Below are positions 23,086-34,687 of a DNA stretch of 64,000 nucleotides, one piece after another (position 1 is the stretch's first letter; each line of letters begins with the position of its first letter). A program made the translations under genes and the position numbers. The notes beneath the pieces were generated by a model. It had not been told where the DNA came from. It did not search any database and saw only the letters and a list, made by a program, of their open reading frames with translations. Origin of the DNA: Cristatella mucedo (taxonomy: Eukaryota; Bryozoa; Phylactolaemata; Cristatellidae); contig WPIO01000003.1 of NCBI GenBank assembly GCA_009760855.2, forward strand, positions 7,958,001 through 8,022,000, in the 5' to 3' direction.

Positions 23086-24337
23086 TTAAGTGTACTTGGA
23101 TAGCAGCTTGTTTCTAGTGTTCTCAGTCTTCATTTTGGTTATTGGGATGTATTGCTCGAATGGGAAAGCATTTCCGAATGATAGTGCCTGGGGACGCAGC
23201 TTGTCTTGCACGGCTTATTGCTGATTTAAGCACACTTTTTCTCCCCTTCCCTATTGATGTGGCCCTTACAGAAGGTGCACAGTGTATCCGTTTTGTCGAA
23301 TGCTCACATCCAAAGGAGAGGAGGCTTCTTCCTGGTTGACTGCTGTCCTCTTCAGTGCTGAGTGATAAGCTTCGTTTGTACGAATAGCTGCCTCACCGTG
23401 CTGTGGCCTGCGTGCTACTGCTGCTCAGGCATTCTCTGTCACTAGATCACTGCGAATCTTTCGCTTGGTTGTTGACTGACGTGAGACTTGTCTTTCCTGA
23501 GGAGCAGTAGACAAGAAAAGTGGGGTTACCGTGGGCATGAGTGGCCGTGCCACTTCTGCCGATGTATAGGGCTGATGCAGTCGATCTGATGAAGAGGGTC
23601 CCGTTGCTGGCTTCCGTTTCTGTAGGTTTGCTCGAACCCGATGGTGTATAACTGACACTTGTCAGCTAGTTAGCATTTTCATGCTCACTGTTAACCTAGC
23701 AGTAGGTCCTTTGTTGCTTGGTTTGGACCAGATCTCTAACAATCTGTGCCAGCTAATTGTAAATTAGTGTATAGACTAGCATGCTCCGGTTGCTAGAACA
23801 AAGGCACGAGCTGCCATTCGTCAGGATATCGGCTGCGCGATTCGGACGCCCTGCAATTTATTTATCAGAAGCACGATCCTGAGGAAGAAAGCAGAAGTCG
23901 TGGTCTCTTGCTGGCAGCTTAAACATCTTGCTTTTTTTTTGGCAATGTAGCAGGTCACTAAATATCCCATGGCCAGTTACCAAGGATTAAATAGCCTTTG
24001 AAGCATCACAGACATTTATCTCTGAGTTTTGACCGGAGTGTAAGTTAGCCATCTGTGTGTTTTTCTTGTGGGTATGTGGAAAATCGTGCTGTTTTAAGGG
24101 CGATAAAATAGCTCTCACTTTTTCGTTTGATTGTGTGATCAATGTGCAACTTCCCCTGCGATGCTGTTCTTTACTCAACTATTCCTATACATCGGCTGGT
24201 AAGTCTAGTTTTGCCCCACTCACTCCAGCCGTTGCTAGAAACGTGCTTGGGCCATAAGCTTGGTACCTAAAGCATCATAAAGCAGCTTTCTTGGTTGCAT
24301 ACTAATTTGTGGTGCTTTCTCCTTTCTTGCATCTCAG
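23086..24337. other. Presumed intron of the receptor gene
   Basis: No exon was recognised. An open frame at 23142-23339 on the plus strand has no similarity that I can see. Confidence 0.4.
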
Positions 24338-24395
24338 TATGCAGCTCAATCGACTCCGAGCCCTAAGTGGCAAAGTGTACTTCGGTCACTTACAG
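24338..24395 (+). CDS. Possible small exon of the receptor gene
   Basis: A 58-bp segment lies between a good acceptor (TTCTTGCATCTCAG) and donor (CAG|GTATCT). In the frame MQLNRLRALSGKVYFGHLQ it ends in phase 0 and would join the next exon correctly. It needs the earlier donor at 22246 (TT+T) in the preceding exon. Skipping it also keeps the frame, so it may be a cassette exon or spurious. Confidence 0.35.
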
Positions 24396-24772
24396 GTATC
24401 TACCCCCCCCCCCTGTGCACAGATCTCTGCCTCCCTAGCCCCTAGCATTACAATGGGCTGCTACGGCTGCTCTTGTGTGAATCCTATATTCCTTAGCCCT
24501 TTACTTCATGGCCCCCCGGGATGAGTGTGCAGTCTGGTCTATTGTGGCTAGTCGGGTTGTCCCATGGAAAGTAAAGCAGGTGTTTCTCTTAGCTGCTCGA
24601 GTGTTCTGGTCAAGCCATCAGCTGCCTGCTCAGGTGCCAGCAACCTATAAAAGTCCTGCTGCGATTGCCGATAAGCATGTCTCCAATTGGAAACAGCTGG
24701 TTTGACTTTCTTTCGAGCCATTCTGTGGCCACTTTGCTAAATGAATAGCTGAGCATCGATTTGTTGTTGCAG

Positions 24773-24869
24773 GCCATCGATAGCGCGCATCCGTTAACTG
24801 CGGAGAATAAGGCAAAAATCTGGGAGTTCCTCGTTTCTGACGTGAACAGGTTTAATCAACAGCTGTTAG
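24773..24869 (+). CDS. Nuclear receptor ligand-binding domain, exon (helix 2-3 region)
   Basis: Acceptor TTGTTGTTGCAG and donor TTAG|GTCAGT. The frame gives 32 residues including KIWEFLVSDVNRFNQQLL, which lines up with the helix just before the signature in Rev-erb/E75 receptors. It ends in phase 1, which matches the next exon exactly, and the joined codon is Gly. Confidence 0.75.
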
Positions 24870-24985
24870 GTCAGTTTGGAGCTTGAAGCTGCTGCCTCGT
24901 GGTCGCTGTGCTGCAGAGCATCGAGTGCTGCCTGCTACGACTGGTCCACGATTAACATGTGCCAGCACTTATCATTGGTTTACAG

Positions 24986-25074
24986 GGTTTGCCCAACAGT
25001 GCCCCGGCTTTGAGTACATATCGCCTCCTGACAAGGTCACTCTCGTGAAGCAATCTGTCCTGGCTGTATGGCTG
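24986..25074 (+). CDS. Nuclear receptor ligand-binding domain, signature exon
   Basis: Acceptor GGTTTACAG and donor CTG|GTAAGT. The translation FAQQCPGFEYISPPDKVTL follows the nuclear-receptor LBD signature: aromatic-small residue, four residues, F, two residues, hydrophobic, three residues, D-K, two residues, hydrophobic. In receptors this region (helix 3 to helix 4/5) packs the domain and lines the co-regulator groove. The basic charge-clamp position is occupied by K in DK. The exon continues VKQSVLAVWL. The fold call is secure; the subfamily (NR1D/NR1E-like) is inferred. Confidence 0.85.
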
Positions 25075-25245
25075 GTAAGTTCAGAAGTAGCTGAGTGCCG
25101 AGCACTCTGCCTTCGTGCAGCAGTCGTGTAGAGCGAAATTGCCCCGAGCATACTAGGGCAGCAGGTGCCCGGTGTCTGCCAACCAGCAGTGTCTGCCTCA
25201 CTGCCTATCCGAGCGACTCCATCCCCCCTCCCCGGCACGCTTCAG

Positions 25246-25704
25246 ATCGCCAAGGCCGAGCTTTTCATTGACGGCGAGACATACCTGCTACTGCCCGATC
25301 GAAGCGTGTACACTAGAGCGTGGATGACGACCTTTCTACCTGCAGAGCTGGTGGAGAGCATGCACCACTACGCCGGCTGCCAGACTGCAGCCGGCCTAAC
25401 GACACGCGAGCTAGGCCTGCTGTGCGCCATCACTCTCATGTCAGGCCGTAAGCAAAGATCTCTCCTTGGCGTCGAGCACTGTGCTTGTGGCATAGCTCTG
25501 TTTAAGACCCTCCTCGACGAAGCATCTGGCGATGGTGCCAGCATCGTCAGCCGTAAAAGCAGGCAGCTTTACCGTAGCTTATCTGACCTGGTCATCCAAA
25601 GAGCCAGAGCCAGCTGCTTGAGTGGCATCGACTGCTCTCATTTTCTTGACAGGCTCCCCTGTGAAATCTCCCAGACGCCTCTTTATAGGCCTAATAGCTC
25701 TTGA
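25246..25704 (+). CDS. Nuclear receptor ligand-binding domain, terminal exon
   Basis: Acceptor CCGGCACGCTTCAG in phase 0, continuing directly from VWL to IAKAELFIDGETYLLL. Stop codon TGA at 25702-25704. About 152 residues. LTTRELGLLCAITLMS corresponds to the conserved helix 8 (LTEEELGLFTAVVLVS in Rev-erb). The following GVEHCACGIALFKTLLDEA matches the VE.LQ..LL.AL helix 9 pattern. The end, SHFLDRLPCEISQTP, has no clear acidic AF-2 helix 12; Rev-erb proteins also lack it and act as repressors. It is divergent at many buried positions. A ligand, partner or target cannot be told from the sequence. Confidence 0.8.
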   Translation: MAKAELFIDGETYLLLPDRSVYTRAWMTTFLPAELVESMHHYAGCQTAAGLTTRELGLLCAITLMSGRKQRSLLGVEHCACGIALFKTLLDEASGDGASIVSRKSRQLYRSLSDLVIQRARASCLSGIDCSHFLDRLPCEISQTPLYRPNSS

Positions 25705-25727
25705 GTATGCATACATATGTATATAGA

Positions 25728-25731
25728 AGAA

Positions 25732-25781
<50 letters not shown>
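25728..25781. repeat. (GA)n microsatellite
   Basis: GA tract with three AAAG interruptions, about 25 bp after the receptor stop codon, so probably in its 3' UTR or just beyond. Confidence 0.95.
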
Positions 25782-25874
25782 TATGCTTATAGGGGTACAG
25801 TCGTGTGACCCAGACATCCCACGACCTCATCCGTTTACACTGCTTTTTGCTAGTAAGACCACATCGTGTCTTGG

Positions 25875-26820
25875 TAATAATAATAATAATGCACTTGATA
25901 AAGCGCCCTCAGAGAAGTCAATCTCTTTCCAGGTGCTTTACATTTGCTGAAAAGGAAACGCGATCGAATGGTGAGTGGTATCATGCTTGATAAACAACAT
26001 GAATAACATAGTTAGGGGTGACGTGCACAGGGTCAGCATGCAGGTTTGGTTAGTGGCAGCAGCATGCAACAGAGTCCGCACGCATAAACACATCAAGGAC
26101 GAATCACAGGGACCCACTAAATGCTGTCATAAATAGGTGCATTTTTTTAAGTTCTTTTTAAATGTGGTCAAGTCAGGGGATGTCGTGATGCAAGTCGGGA
26201 GTGAGTTCTAGGCTTTGGAGCATACAAACTAAAGTCTCCAAAGGATTTGAGGTTTGTACGAGGTATTGGTAAACTGTTGGATTCCGAGAAGCAGGTGGTA
26301 CGATGCTTGGCCTGGTGGAGGAGTAGATCTGATAGGTAGGCTGGAGCCAAAGAATGCAGTGACCTAAAAGTGAGCGACAAAACCTTGAAGTCGATCCGTT
26401 GCTTGACTGGTAGCTAGTGCAGGTCGTCGAGAAGTGTTGTGATGTGGCAACTGTGACTCTCACGACAGACAAGCATAGCTGCAGAGTTTTGCACCAGCTG
26501 TAATCGCCTGATTGTACTTGCCGGTAGGCCAGCAAGCAGTGAGTTACATAAGTCAAGATGGGATGTCACAAATGCATGGACAAACTTAAATGTGGTATCC
26601 TTATCTAAACAAGCCCAAATTTTAGCAATGTTATGTAGCTGAAAGTAGGCAGACTTGATTGTGGAGCTGATGCAGTCGTCCAACGAAAGGTCACTTTGGA
26701 ACATGACACCTAGATTTCGTGCCGATTCAACCTGAGATATGCTGGCAGAGCCGATTTTGAGCGTTAGTCTTTCCAATTTCTGAATCACGCTTGGTTTGCC
26801 CATAACTAGTAAGTTAGTTT
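25875..26820 (-). pseudogene. LINE-A 3' portion, one of the best preserved
   Basis: From left to right (3' to 5'): (AAT)n, terminal stem-loop, 3' UTR to about 26150, then ORF2 C terminus. The minus-strand frame from 26803 reads [20 protein letters not shown] and later [16 protein letters not shown] and [17 protein letters not shown], the conserved C-terminal tail of CR1/L2-type ORF2. A frameshift near 26420 separates it from the LAPAYLSDLLLHQAKHR stretch. It stops sharply at about 26820, a 5' truncation. Confidence 0.9.
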
Positions 26821-27439
26821 GGTCTTACTAGATGGACGATCTTATTACTTGAGCAAGAAATCATTATAGGCATACCCTCTGGTTACCGACCATGCTTCCG
26901 GCCAAGTCCTACTGACTCGTCTAATTGTAGCTGCGTTGTGGGCTGTTAAACAGTAATTATTAGTTTCACATTAGTGTCACTCTGTTTATTCCCTCAAAGG
27001 CTTTCATTTGGTTTAATTAGATTAGCATCAGGCAATGCAGTAGCTGGTCTCTTCCCTACGTGTACCGACACGTGGGGAGGGTGATCGACGAATCCAGTGC
27101 TGGTGCCCAGGTTGGTAGCTAGCCCAGCCGTGACTGGTGATCAAACTTCTACCTCCTCCTCCCCCCCCCCATGTACGGCTCTGCCGACTCTGCACATACG
27201 GCTCTGCCGACTCTGCACATGCTTGGTTTTGGCTTCAGCCATACCAATTAGGGGTGGGAGGGTCGCAGTGAAGCTCTCACTCCACTCAGAGTGAGAACAA
27301 GTGAAAAGGCTCAGGGCAGCAAGCAGAACAAATCGTAAGGAACATTGTCCGTAATTTAACGTGACTACCGTTGCTCGTCAAAATCGTCATGGTAATATAG
27401 TCTGTTGGTGGCTAGGGGATTAACTCGGCCGTAAGTAGC
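26821..27439. other. No gene; short tandem duplication at 27174-27222
   Basis: Non-coding. Two adjacent copies of ACGGCTCTGCCGACTCTGCA with CAT spacers lie at 27174-27222. Confidence 0.5.
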
Positions 27440-27760
27440 TGCTTGTAGATCGCTTTGGTTGGGTCAATGTACTGAATATCCCTGTCTGTGACTCCACAAA
27501 GACTATGTGCGTGTTACGCTGCAGAGTTTTGTGTAGAGAAAGCCGAAACCGGAACAGTCTGGCCTATGCTTTTGGTGCTCTATGGTAACCAGCAGACTTC
27601 ATCTCACGCAACAAAGAGAAAGTGGAGAAGCATAGCTGAGTCAGGAGGGCAGTCAAGGAAGTGAGTAGCATGGAAGTAGCAGCTCAGGACGGCTGGAAAG
27701 GATGCACCATAGTCTACATCACGAGAGTAATTGTCGGATGCAGCATAGATGGCAGCATGA
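27440..27760 (-). mobile_element. LINE-B 3' fragment
   Basis: Carries the LINE-B terminal motif in reverse complement (CTGTGACTCCACAAAGAC) and the diagnostic block CAGACTTCATCTCACGCAAC then GAAAGTGGAGAAGCATAGCT. Both recur at 35540, 36290 and 38280. Confidence 0.8.
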
Positions 27761-28319
27761 AAGGGCTTCGGCTTACGCAAGCACTGAGTGGCTCGATGCC
27801 GACTCAATCGCCTAAGGCCGATAACCAAGCCGAGTTCAGATGTGCCATGCAGGATCGCTGGAGCCTAGCCATCGGTAGCCCAGCCGGCACCACCCCAGCA
27901 CCTGTGTATACGTGTTCTGCTATGTTGCTGGTCACTCGGAGTCATCTATAGAAGCCTAGTGGATGTAGATCTTTATGACAGCGTTTTTCAGAACTCTATT
28001 TATAATGTGTGAGATATGAACTCTCCTATGAAATGTCACAGTACATGACCTGCTTTAAGCTCATCTAGATTCACATCTCCTGTGCTTGAGGAAGTTGATT
28101 GCCCCTCACCCCCTCCGAAGATCTCGTTAAGTAGCACGACATGCAAATCTTGAGGATGTCATATCTCTGGACGACTAAATCTTGCACAAATGGCAGAAAA
28201 CATGATTTTGTTAGCTTAGTCGTCATGCAGCTGTACCTATGCCTTGATCCCTCCCTGTTCTCGAGCATGTAAAATTGTTTCAACTTCTATGCTTAATGTA
28301 TTGCTGGCATCGTAGATTG
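27761..28319. other. No gene recognised
   Basis: Non-coding; a plus-strand open frame at 27661-27951 overlaps the LINE-B fragment and has no supported similarity. Confidence 0.4.
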
Positions 28320-29245
28320 ATGGCAGCAAACTTTCTCAAATTGAATTAGGACAAAACCATCTTACTAATTATGGGCAACCCAAGCGTGACTCCGAAATTT
28401 TCGAAAGCTTGGCATTTGCAAGCGGCTCTGCCAGCATATCTCCCGTAGCATCTGCACGAAATCTAGGTGTCTTGTTCCAAAATGACTCATAGCTAGACGA
28501 CCCCATTATCGCCACAGTCAAGTTTGCCTACTTTCAGCTGTTCAAAATTGCTAAAATAATTCGTGCCTGCTTAAACAGGAATGTTACATCCTTATTGATC
28601 CATGCATTTGTGACATCCCAACTCGACTTCTGTAACTCACTGTTTGCTGATCAACCGGCCCAATGCAATCAGGTGCTTACAGTAGTGCAAAACTCTGAAG
28701 CTAGGCTAATCTGTCGTGAGAATCGCTGTTGCCACATCATCCCACTTCTCGACTACCTGATTTGGCATCCAATCAAGCAGCATATCGACTTTGAGATTGT
28801 ATCACTCATTTTTAGGCCTCATCATTTGCTATCTCCAGCCTACCTGTCAGAACTGCTCCTCCACCAGACGAGGCAGCGTACCATACGCATTTTTACTCAA
28901 ATCGCTTAGCTTTGCCTCGAACCAACCTCAAATCCTTTGGAGGCCGTCACGACATCTCCTGACTTGACATTTAAAAAGAAGCTAAAATGTACTGCTTCTC
29001 ACAGCATTTGGCAGGTCCTTGTGATTTGTGCTTAGTGTGCCTATCTGTGCTGACACTGTGTTTGTTACCACTAACCATATTTACATGTTGACAACGTGCA
29101 TGTTACATCTAACCATAGTATGCTTGTTGACATTGTGCATTTTATCACTAACCATTTGATCATGCTTCTTTTATAGCATATGTACAGTTACAGTGCCCAG
29201 AAACAGATTAGGTTCTCTGAGGGTGCTATACACATATGTTATTAG
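28320..29245 (+). pseudogene. LINE-A 3' portion
   Basis: Begins within ORF2 (LLIMGNPSVTPKF region near 28360) and proceeds through FVTSQLDFCNSLFADQP (28607), the VQNSEARLICRE segment, the LLSPAYLSELLLHQ segment (28830) and the 3' UTR, to a diverged terminus (GGTTCTCTGAGGGTGCTATA) at 29208. Several frameshifts. More diverged than the copies at 25875 and 58727, so probably older. Confidence 0.85.
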
Positions 29246-30867
29246 TATGAAAAGTATCTTGCTACGGTGCTAATTTTTGGCTTGACAAAGTGCAGATGTG
29301 GTACCGAAAGGGCTCTTAGCAACCGGTTTTATGGTACATGATTTCGAAGATCGGGTTTCACTAGCAGTTTGGTGTCCTAGTGAAGCACTGGTATGTTGCA
29401 TTTTATTTTTTTATTGCTCCGAGCACACGGAGACAGCTCACAAAGAAGCAGCATTTACATCTACTGTATGCCAGTATCGAGACACAAATCCACTTCTGGC
29501 CATGACTGACGAATCATGCTCTAAGTCTCGGCTGCACGATATCGAGCAATTGCATGATTGTGGCCAGCACATTGTGCTTAATAGTATTGTGGTATAACAC
29601 ATCAAAGACCACGTGTTTAGATTTGTGGGGGAAGGGCAGAGAGCCTAATTAATGTGAGAGTGCCTAGCTATCTTGCCGTACTTGGCTCGAAAATGCGCCC
29701 AGTGTCTTCACCAGTAAATCAGGTAGTTATGACTGATGACGAGGAAAAACTCACGATATGAAAAATATTGAGGAGTTAAACATTTTGGGTCCGGGAAAAT
29801 TAAGCATGTATGCATGAATCACGTGGAGTTCCATATTTGGCACTAACAAGGTGCATAGGGATAACAGAAAGACGATTCTCCTGCTCGTGGGGATACGGAT
29901 AAGCGTTCTGTGCTTCGTAATTTAGTTGAGCTCAGAAGAACTTTAGGGAATGAATTATTTCTAAGTGGTACATACACTGGCGATGTATTCTCAGCATAGC
30001 GGATTAGGCCTTGCTAGCATCGACTACATTGGCTGAGCGGCCGAGACGATATCAACTGTGGTATTTACCGTGGCGGTACCGGCAGAACCGCTGTTGACAG
30101 TGAGGGTTGAGGCTTGTGTGTCGTCAGACCCGCAGGCTGCTCCCACGGTGATACCAACGGCTGCCTGGGAGGAGGGGGAGTGGGCGGCCTCTATCAAAGG
30201 GTTGAAGGCTCTAATGGCAGGCTCGGTCAGATGCAGAGGCAAGCCTGATACAGAACATGGCAGCGATTACGTCTTCAAAAATAATTGCAGAGCCTCCAGT
30301 TGCCATGACGACTGAACCGACGGTGGCAAAACGGCCAAGCTAGCCGAGAACAACATGGCTGAGCTGGCTCAGGGCCCTAGAGTCGAGTCTGCCTTTGGTG
30401 TTAATGTAGCAGCAGGGCTGGCCATGGACTCCATTGAAGCACCAGGTCTTGGTCACAGCGGCAGCAAAAGACATGATGTGAACAACGTAGCAGACCGGAT
30501 AGTCTACGAAACCAGTGTTATGAGGTGACTCGAGGCACGGTTGTGGGTGGTGCCGTGTCACCAGATGGCCAGGTATGCCACCTGGACCGATCGGGAAGTG
30601 CAGTGTGGGGTGGAGCCTACGGTTGCTATCTGCCTGACAAAGTCCTGCTTACTTCTGAATTGTTATGCATATTTATGCAAAATTATGCATACATGCATTA
30701 GAAGGTTGTGCATTTCACCTAAAATAAAATTCGTTTTGGGAAAGTTCCTTGCGTGTAGACCTATAGAGTTGGTACATAACTAGGAATTCGGCCATAGCTG
30801 TCTTATTCGTATGACCATTTTATCCCTATGTAATTGACCTTTCTTTTGTGAGGTGGAGTGATTAGGA
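29246..30867. other. No gene recognised
   Basis: Open frames at 29298-29597 (plus) and 30024-30561 (minus) have no recognisable domain and no clear splice context. Confidence 0.4.
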
Positions 30868-30869
30868 TC

Positions 30870-30914
<45 letters not shown>

Positions 30915-31102
30915 AGAGAAGAATGGAAGAAAGAAACTGATTGAGACAGACTGAATGTCTCTAAAAGAGAAGGGGTCGGGAGGCTTTGGGAGATAGATAG
31001 AGAAGCTAAGACATCGGTGGAGACTGGATGAATGGACGGACGGGTAGATAAATAGATGGACTGGAAGAAAAGAGAAACCGAGACTGTAAGAGAAAAACCG
31101 AC

Positions 31103-31134
<32 letters not shown>
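30868..31134. repeat. Two (GA)n tracts flanking GA-rich sequence
   Basis: Pure GA at about 30870-30911 and 31106-31132, with GGA/GAA-rich DNA between. The Leu/Ser open frames on the minus strand are repeat artefacts. Confidence 0.95.
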
Positions 31135-31137
<3 letters not shown>

Positions 31138-31295
31138 GAGAGAGATGGATGTACGAATGCAAACACGTGCACGTGTGTTTGCTCGCGCGTGCGTGCTTAT
31201 GTTAGCAGCAGCTTAATTCAAAGCGCTCCATATTCACTTGTGCTTGTAAAGCATGTTTTACTGCTCTTCGTTGATACTGGGTTGATATACTTTAG

Positions 31296-31369
31296 GCGAC
31301 ACTGCGATTGTCGGCCGCGAAGATGTAGATATGGTGAAGGAGCGGCTAGTACAAGCACTCCTGCTTGAG
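31296..31369 (+). CDS. Helical protein of unknown function, copy A, penultimate exon
   Basis: A 74-bp exon with acceptor GTTGATATACTTTAG and consensus donor GAG|GTAAGT. It begins with two bases completing a codon from an upstream exon and ends in phase 0. Encodes DTAIVGREDVDMVKERL followed by VQALLLE, predicted helical. No family was recognised. The exon before it was not found. Confidence 0.6.
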
Positions 31370-31603
31370 GTAAGTAATAGCCAGACACTGTTTGTGGTTT
31401 GGAAAAGTTTTGCTTGCCTTGATGCTGTTTGCCGTGCGCATCCATCGATTTAATCAAGTTCGTGGACGGCAAGAGACGGCAATTGCAGACCTGTGACCAT
31501 TGCTATGGTGCCCACGTGCCTTTTCTTCCATGTCTGCTGCTGCTCTGCCTTCGTGTGTGCCACTCAAGCTGCGGTGCAGAATCTTCTCGCCATCTTGTTG
31601 CAG

Positions 31604-31729
31604 GTAAACAGGAGCCGTGTGTATGCCGCCGAAACTCTAGCGCACATCAGGCAACTGTTGGACGATCTTGTTGCCATATCGAAGCAGCAGCATATCATAT
31701 TTAGCAAGTCACTAGAAGCTATTCCATAG
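31604..31729 (+). CDS. Helical protein of unknown function, copy A, last exon
   Basis: Acceptor CGCCATCTTGTTGCAG, phase 0, 41 codons and a TAG stop at 31727-31729. Starts VNRSRVYAAETLAHIRQLL, with heptad-like hydrophobic spacing, and ends SKSLEAIP. The same opening pattern VN.SRV....LA.I..LL recurs in the exon at 35995. The spacing suggests a short coiled coil, possibly an oligomerisation end of a larger protein; the function is unknown. Confidence 0.6.
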   Translation, partial: VNRSRVYAAETLAHIRQLLDDLVAISKQQHIIFSKSLEAIP

Positions 31730-33354
31730 TGCCTGCTAGAGTGGCAGGCTGATGCCCCCCCCCCCCGATGCAATTCTGCCCCTGCCCCAGACTCAATGCG
31801 AGGGGCTATGCGACGTTATTAACGATTAATTAACGTGCTGTTGGCATTAGCTGGACCTGGCTCAGCTGTCATCAGTTAAGTTCACCTTGCAAGTAAACCC
31901 TTTGGGCTGTTTTCTCATGCAGTGGAACCTTGGGTATTTGGCACGCCATTCAGCTGACTGGTGCCTGCCACTTTCTTTTTTACAGTCTACCTGTATCGGG
32001 TCTAAAGGGTTCACGTTTTTTTTATTTTATTTTATTTCAATGGCGCCGTTGGCGCCGTGCATTTTGCAGCTTAGCAGGCATAGTGAGATCAATGTGAGTA
32101 AAAAAGAAATATAGTCTCCTCACGCCTAGCCGGTTTGCGTGTAAGAGTGTACCACTGTGCTGTCAGCATAGTCGTTGACAGCCCTCGAGCATCTCGAAAT
32201 GTACTGACGGGTACTTTTTTTTTGGCTTTGCCACAGTTTTTCTGTGGTGGGCCGGCTCATATAGGCGCTCGTACTTTTAATTTTTGGCTGAGCGCATGTA
32301 GTTAGCACTGTTGTTTCTGTCAGCAATACCGACCTTTCTTGCCAGATGGAGCCGGGTGGAGCTGGCTTTGCTAGCCATTCTGCTTCCGGCACGCTATAAG
32401 TCCAGCCGAGTCACGTGGCTTTGTGGTCACTGTTATCTGCTCGCTCGGCTGCACGCACACGCACGTAGTAGGCGAAGAGTATGAAGTATGAAGAGTGCTT
32501 TTTTGCTCAACAGCAATAATAAATAATGCACGCAGCGATGTCTAGTCCGACCTGCTTTTCTCCGACCTCAGAGAAAGACCTGGAACTGGCGCTACCCGGT
32601 TGCCATCGGTTGCCACAGTAACACTCGACAGTGCCGCTTGTACCGCTTGCTGTGAAGAGCAGAAGTGTGCGCGTGCTAGCTGCTGGCTATTCGTTTTCAA
32701 GACTGACTCAAGCTCCGTCGACCTCGGATATCCGAAACGTTCAAGCCGCCGACTTCAGTGTCAGCTGTCGCGAACGTGTGACAACTTCTCACCAGTCTCA
32801 TGACGAAGTAGCCCCAGTTAATCTAGTTTTCAGCCCTCGTTCGAGGCCTTGGTGGCCTTAATATGTGATGCTGTCGCTTATATTATTTGCTAAGGTCCCA
32901 GGTTCTAGCCAGTGACAGGGTTTTTCGCCTCGAAATTAACTCGAAAGGCAACCCGGCGTCCTGCAATGCCAATTCGACTGCCGGGGTGAGGAGACGACCC
33001 TTGGAGGAGGGGGATACACTGCAATGCTTGAGCGGTAATGGCAGCCCGAAGGGTGAGGCAAAAAATGCCGTATAAGCATAAGTATGAGCAGGGGTTTAAT
33101 TTCTCAATCTCCAGCTCTTTGCAAACTGCTTAGGTTGCACGTAATGCTGAAGCCGTGTGGACATTGACACAATTCTGATAAAGATCCAGGGTGTCAAGAA
33201 AGGTCACTCTAATGTCCTTATTCACAGGCGACGACGAGTTGCTCTCATCTCGGCTAATCGCGGCTTCCATTTCATATTCATAGCCAGGGATGCCCGGGAT
33301 GGCAAGGAAAACAAGCTCGCGGGCTTACATATGTTAGCTGATTCAACAGCCTCA
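31730..33354. other. Between the duplicated modules: no exon proven
   Basis: Several plus-strand open frames (32600-32861, 32887-33075) contain Ser/Thr-rich sequence and could hold upstream exons of copy B, but no consistent pair of splice sites and frame could be shown. A C-run lies at 31756-31765. Confidence 0.35.
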
Positions 33355-33495
33355 TTTGTATAGCAGCAGTAGAGCCTTGACTGCCATCACCATCATCTCT
33401 TGTAGTTGGCAACAAAGGATCGCTCAATGCAAGATTCGAGCCCACAACCTCGGTCGCGAAGAGCCAACACCTTACCTCCTAGGCTGTCACGACCC
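33355..33495 (-). mobile_element. Diverged SINE-A copy
   Basis: Reverse complement of the SINE-A body and head: TAGCAGCAGTAGAGCCTTGA, then GGATCGCTCAATGCAAGATT, a box-B-like GATTCGAGCCC, CCACAACCTCGG and CCTTACCTCCTAGGCTGTCA. Many substitutions. Confidence 0.65.
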
Positions 33496-34302
33496 AGTTG
33501 CTTGAATGATACCGTAGGCTCCAGCTTCACCACGCCCTTAAAGAATGGCTGGCATACGGCATCGTAAGAGAATCCACGCTCTCAAGGTCGTCCGGCAGGG
33601 GAGTCCGGAGTTAATCTCCCTAGCGGTTGCAAGCCGGCACCGCTGTTGCCAGTGCAATTGCTCGTTCGTAGCACTTACAGTGAGTGTAATATGTCGCCGA
33701 ACATCGTGACATTTTCAGCAGCCTTGCAGAGGAGCTCCCTAGCTCGCCCCTCCCTCCTCTCACCGGATAAGCGAGCCTTTCCTCCCCCAGCCTTCTAGGA
33801 GCCGGCAGACTCCGGCCTCATTGAATGATCTCCAAAGCTTTCGCAGGGCCTACTCATACTGTGAGTGGATCATCACACGCCCCCCCCCCGAAATCCGTTT
33901 GACACGCCTGGGTAAAGTATCGAAGCCTGCGATCGTGTGCAGCTCGTCTGACACTTTGAATTGTCTATGCAAGGACTTTTAAATCGACTGTTTAGTGCTT
34001 CGTTCGAACAAGAATGGTGGCAAGAAACATCCTCCCTTCTCCAACTACAGGCTACACCCTGCCCTACCCCGACCTTGCCCTGTCCCTCCCTCTTCAGTTG
34101 ATTGAATAAGCAAGTTCTCCCCGTTGTACCCCACCGATACCTTCTGTGAGCCGCCAATAGCCTGATTGAATGATGAATCAACCAACTTTAACATCACGAA
34201 GCTTAGGGCAACCGCCCGCCTAGGCGCACAGTTGCACGGTCGAAATGAAGCTACAAGATGGATGGCCCAAGATGGAGTGGGTAGAACCTGCCCGTTGAAC
34301 GG

Positions 34303-34446
34303 AGGCACCCACGAGGAGGTCAGGCTCTGGGGTCACCCGTGTGAGACTGAGCGGTGGCGCCCAGGTGGGAGGCACTATAGGAGCACTCAGGCGAAACTAG
34401 GCCGACACCCAGGTGAGGCTATAGAGGCGCCCAGTTGAGAATGCGG
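34303..34446. repeat. Degenerate minisatellite, unit about 20-27 bp
   Basis: About six imperfect units built on GGCRCCCAGGTGAGGCTATAG: GGCACCCACGAGGAGG, GTCACCCGTGTGAGAC, GGCGCCCAGGTGGGAGG, GCACTCAGGCGAAACTAG, GACACCCAGGTGAGGCTA, GCGCCCAGTTGAGAATG. Unit length varies, so it is old or indel-prone. Confidence 0.6.
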
Positions 34447-34687
34447 TTCGCCCAGACTCGCGAACGCTGTACCGCCGGCAAGCGTTGTGCCCTTGCTTAC
34501 ACATCGCAGAGAGGTCAACGGTCTCACCCTGCGAACATGGCCCGTTGCTTGCTCCCTTGATAGGGCTAGCTGCCAACGCTGGTCGGTCAATTGCGGAGCG
34601 AGGCTCACGTGACACAAGGCTGAGCTTGCTCCTGACTCGCCGGCTGTCATTCAGCCTGTACGGACACTATTCTTTCTTCTTCTTCAG

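Noticed and set aside
34303-34446. CRISPR-like array
   Set aside because: Units are degenerate and directly adjacent with no unique spacers, in an animal genome.
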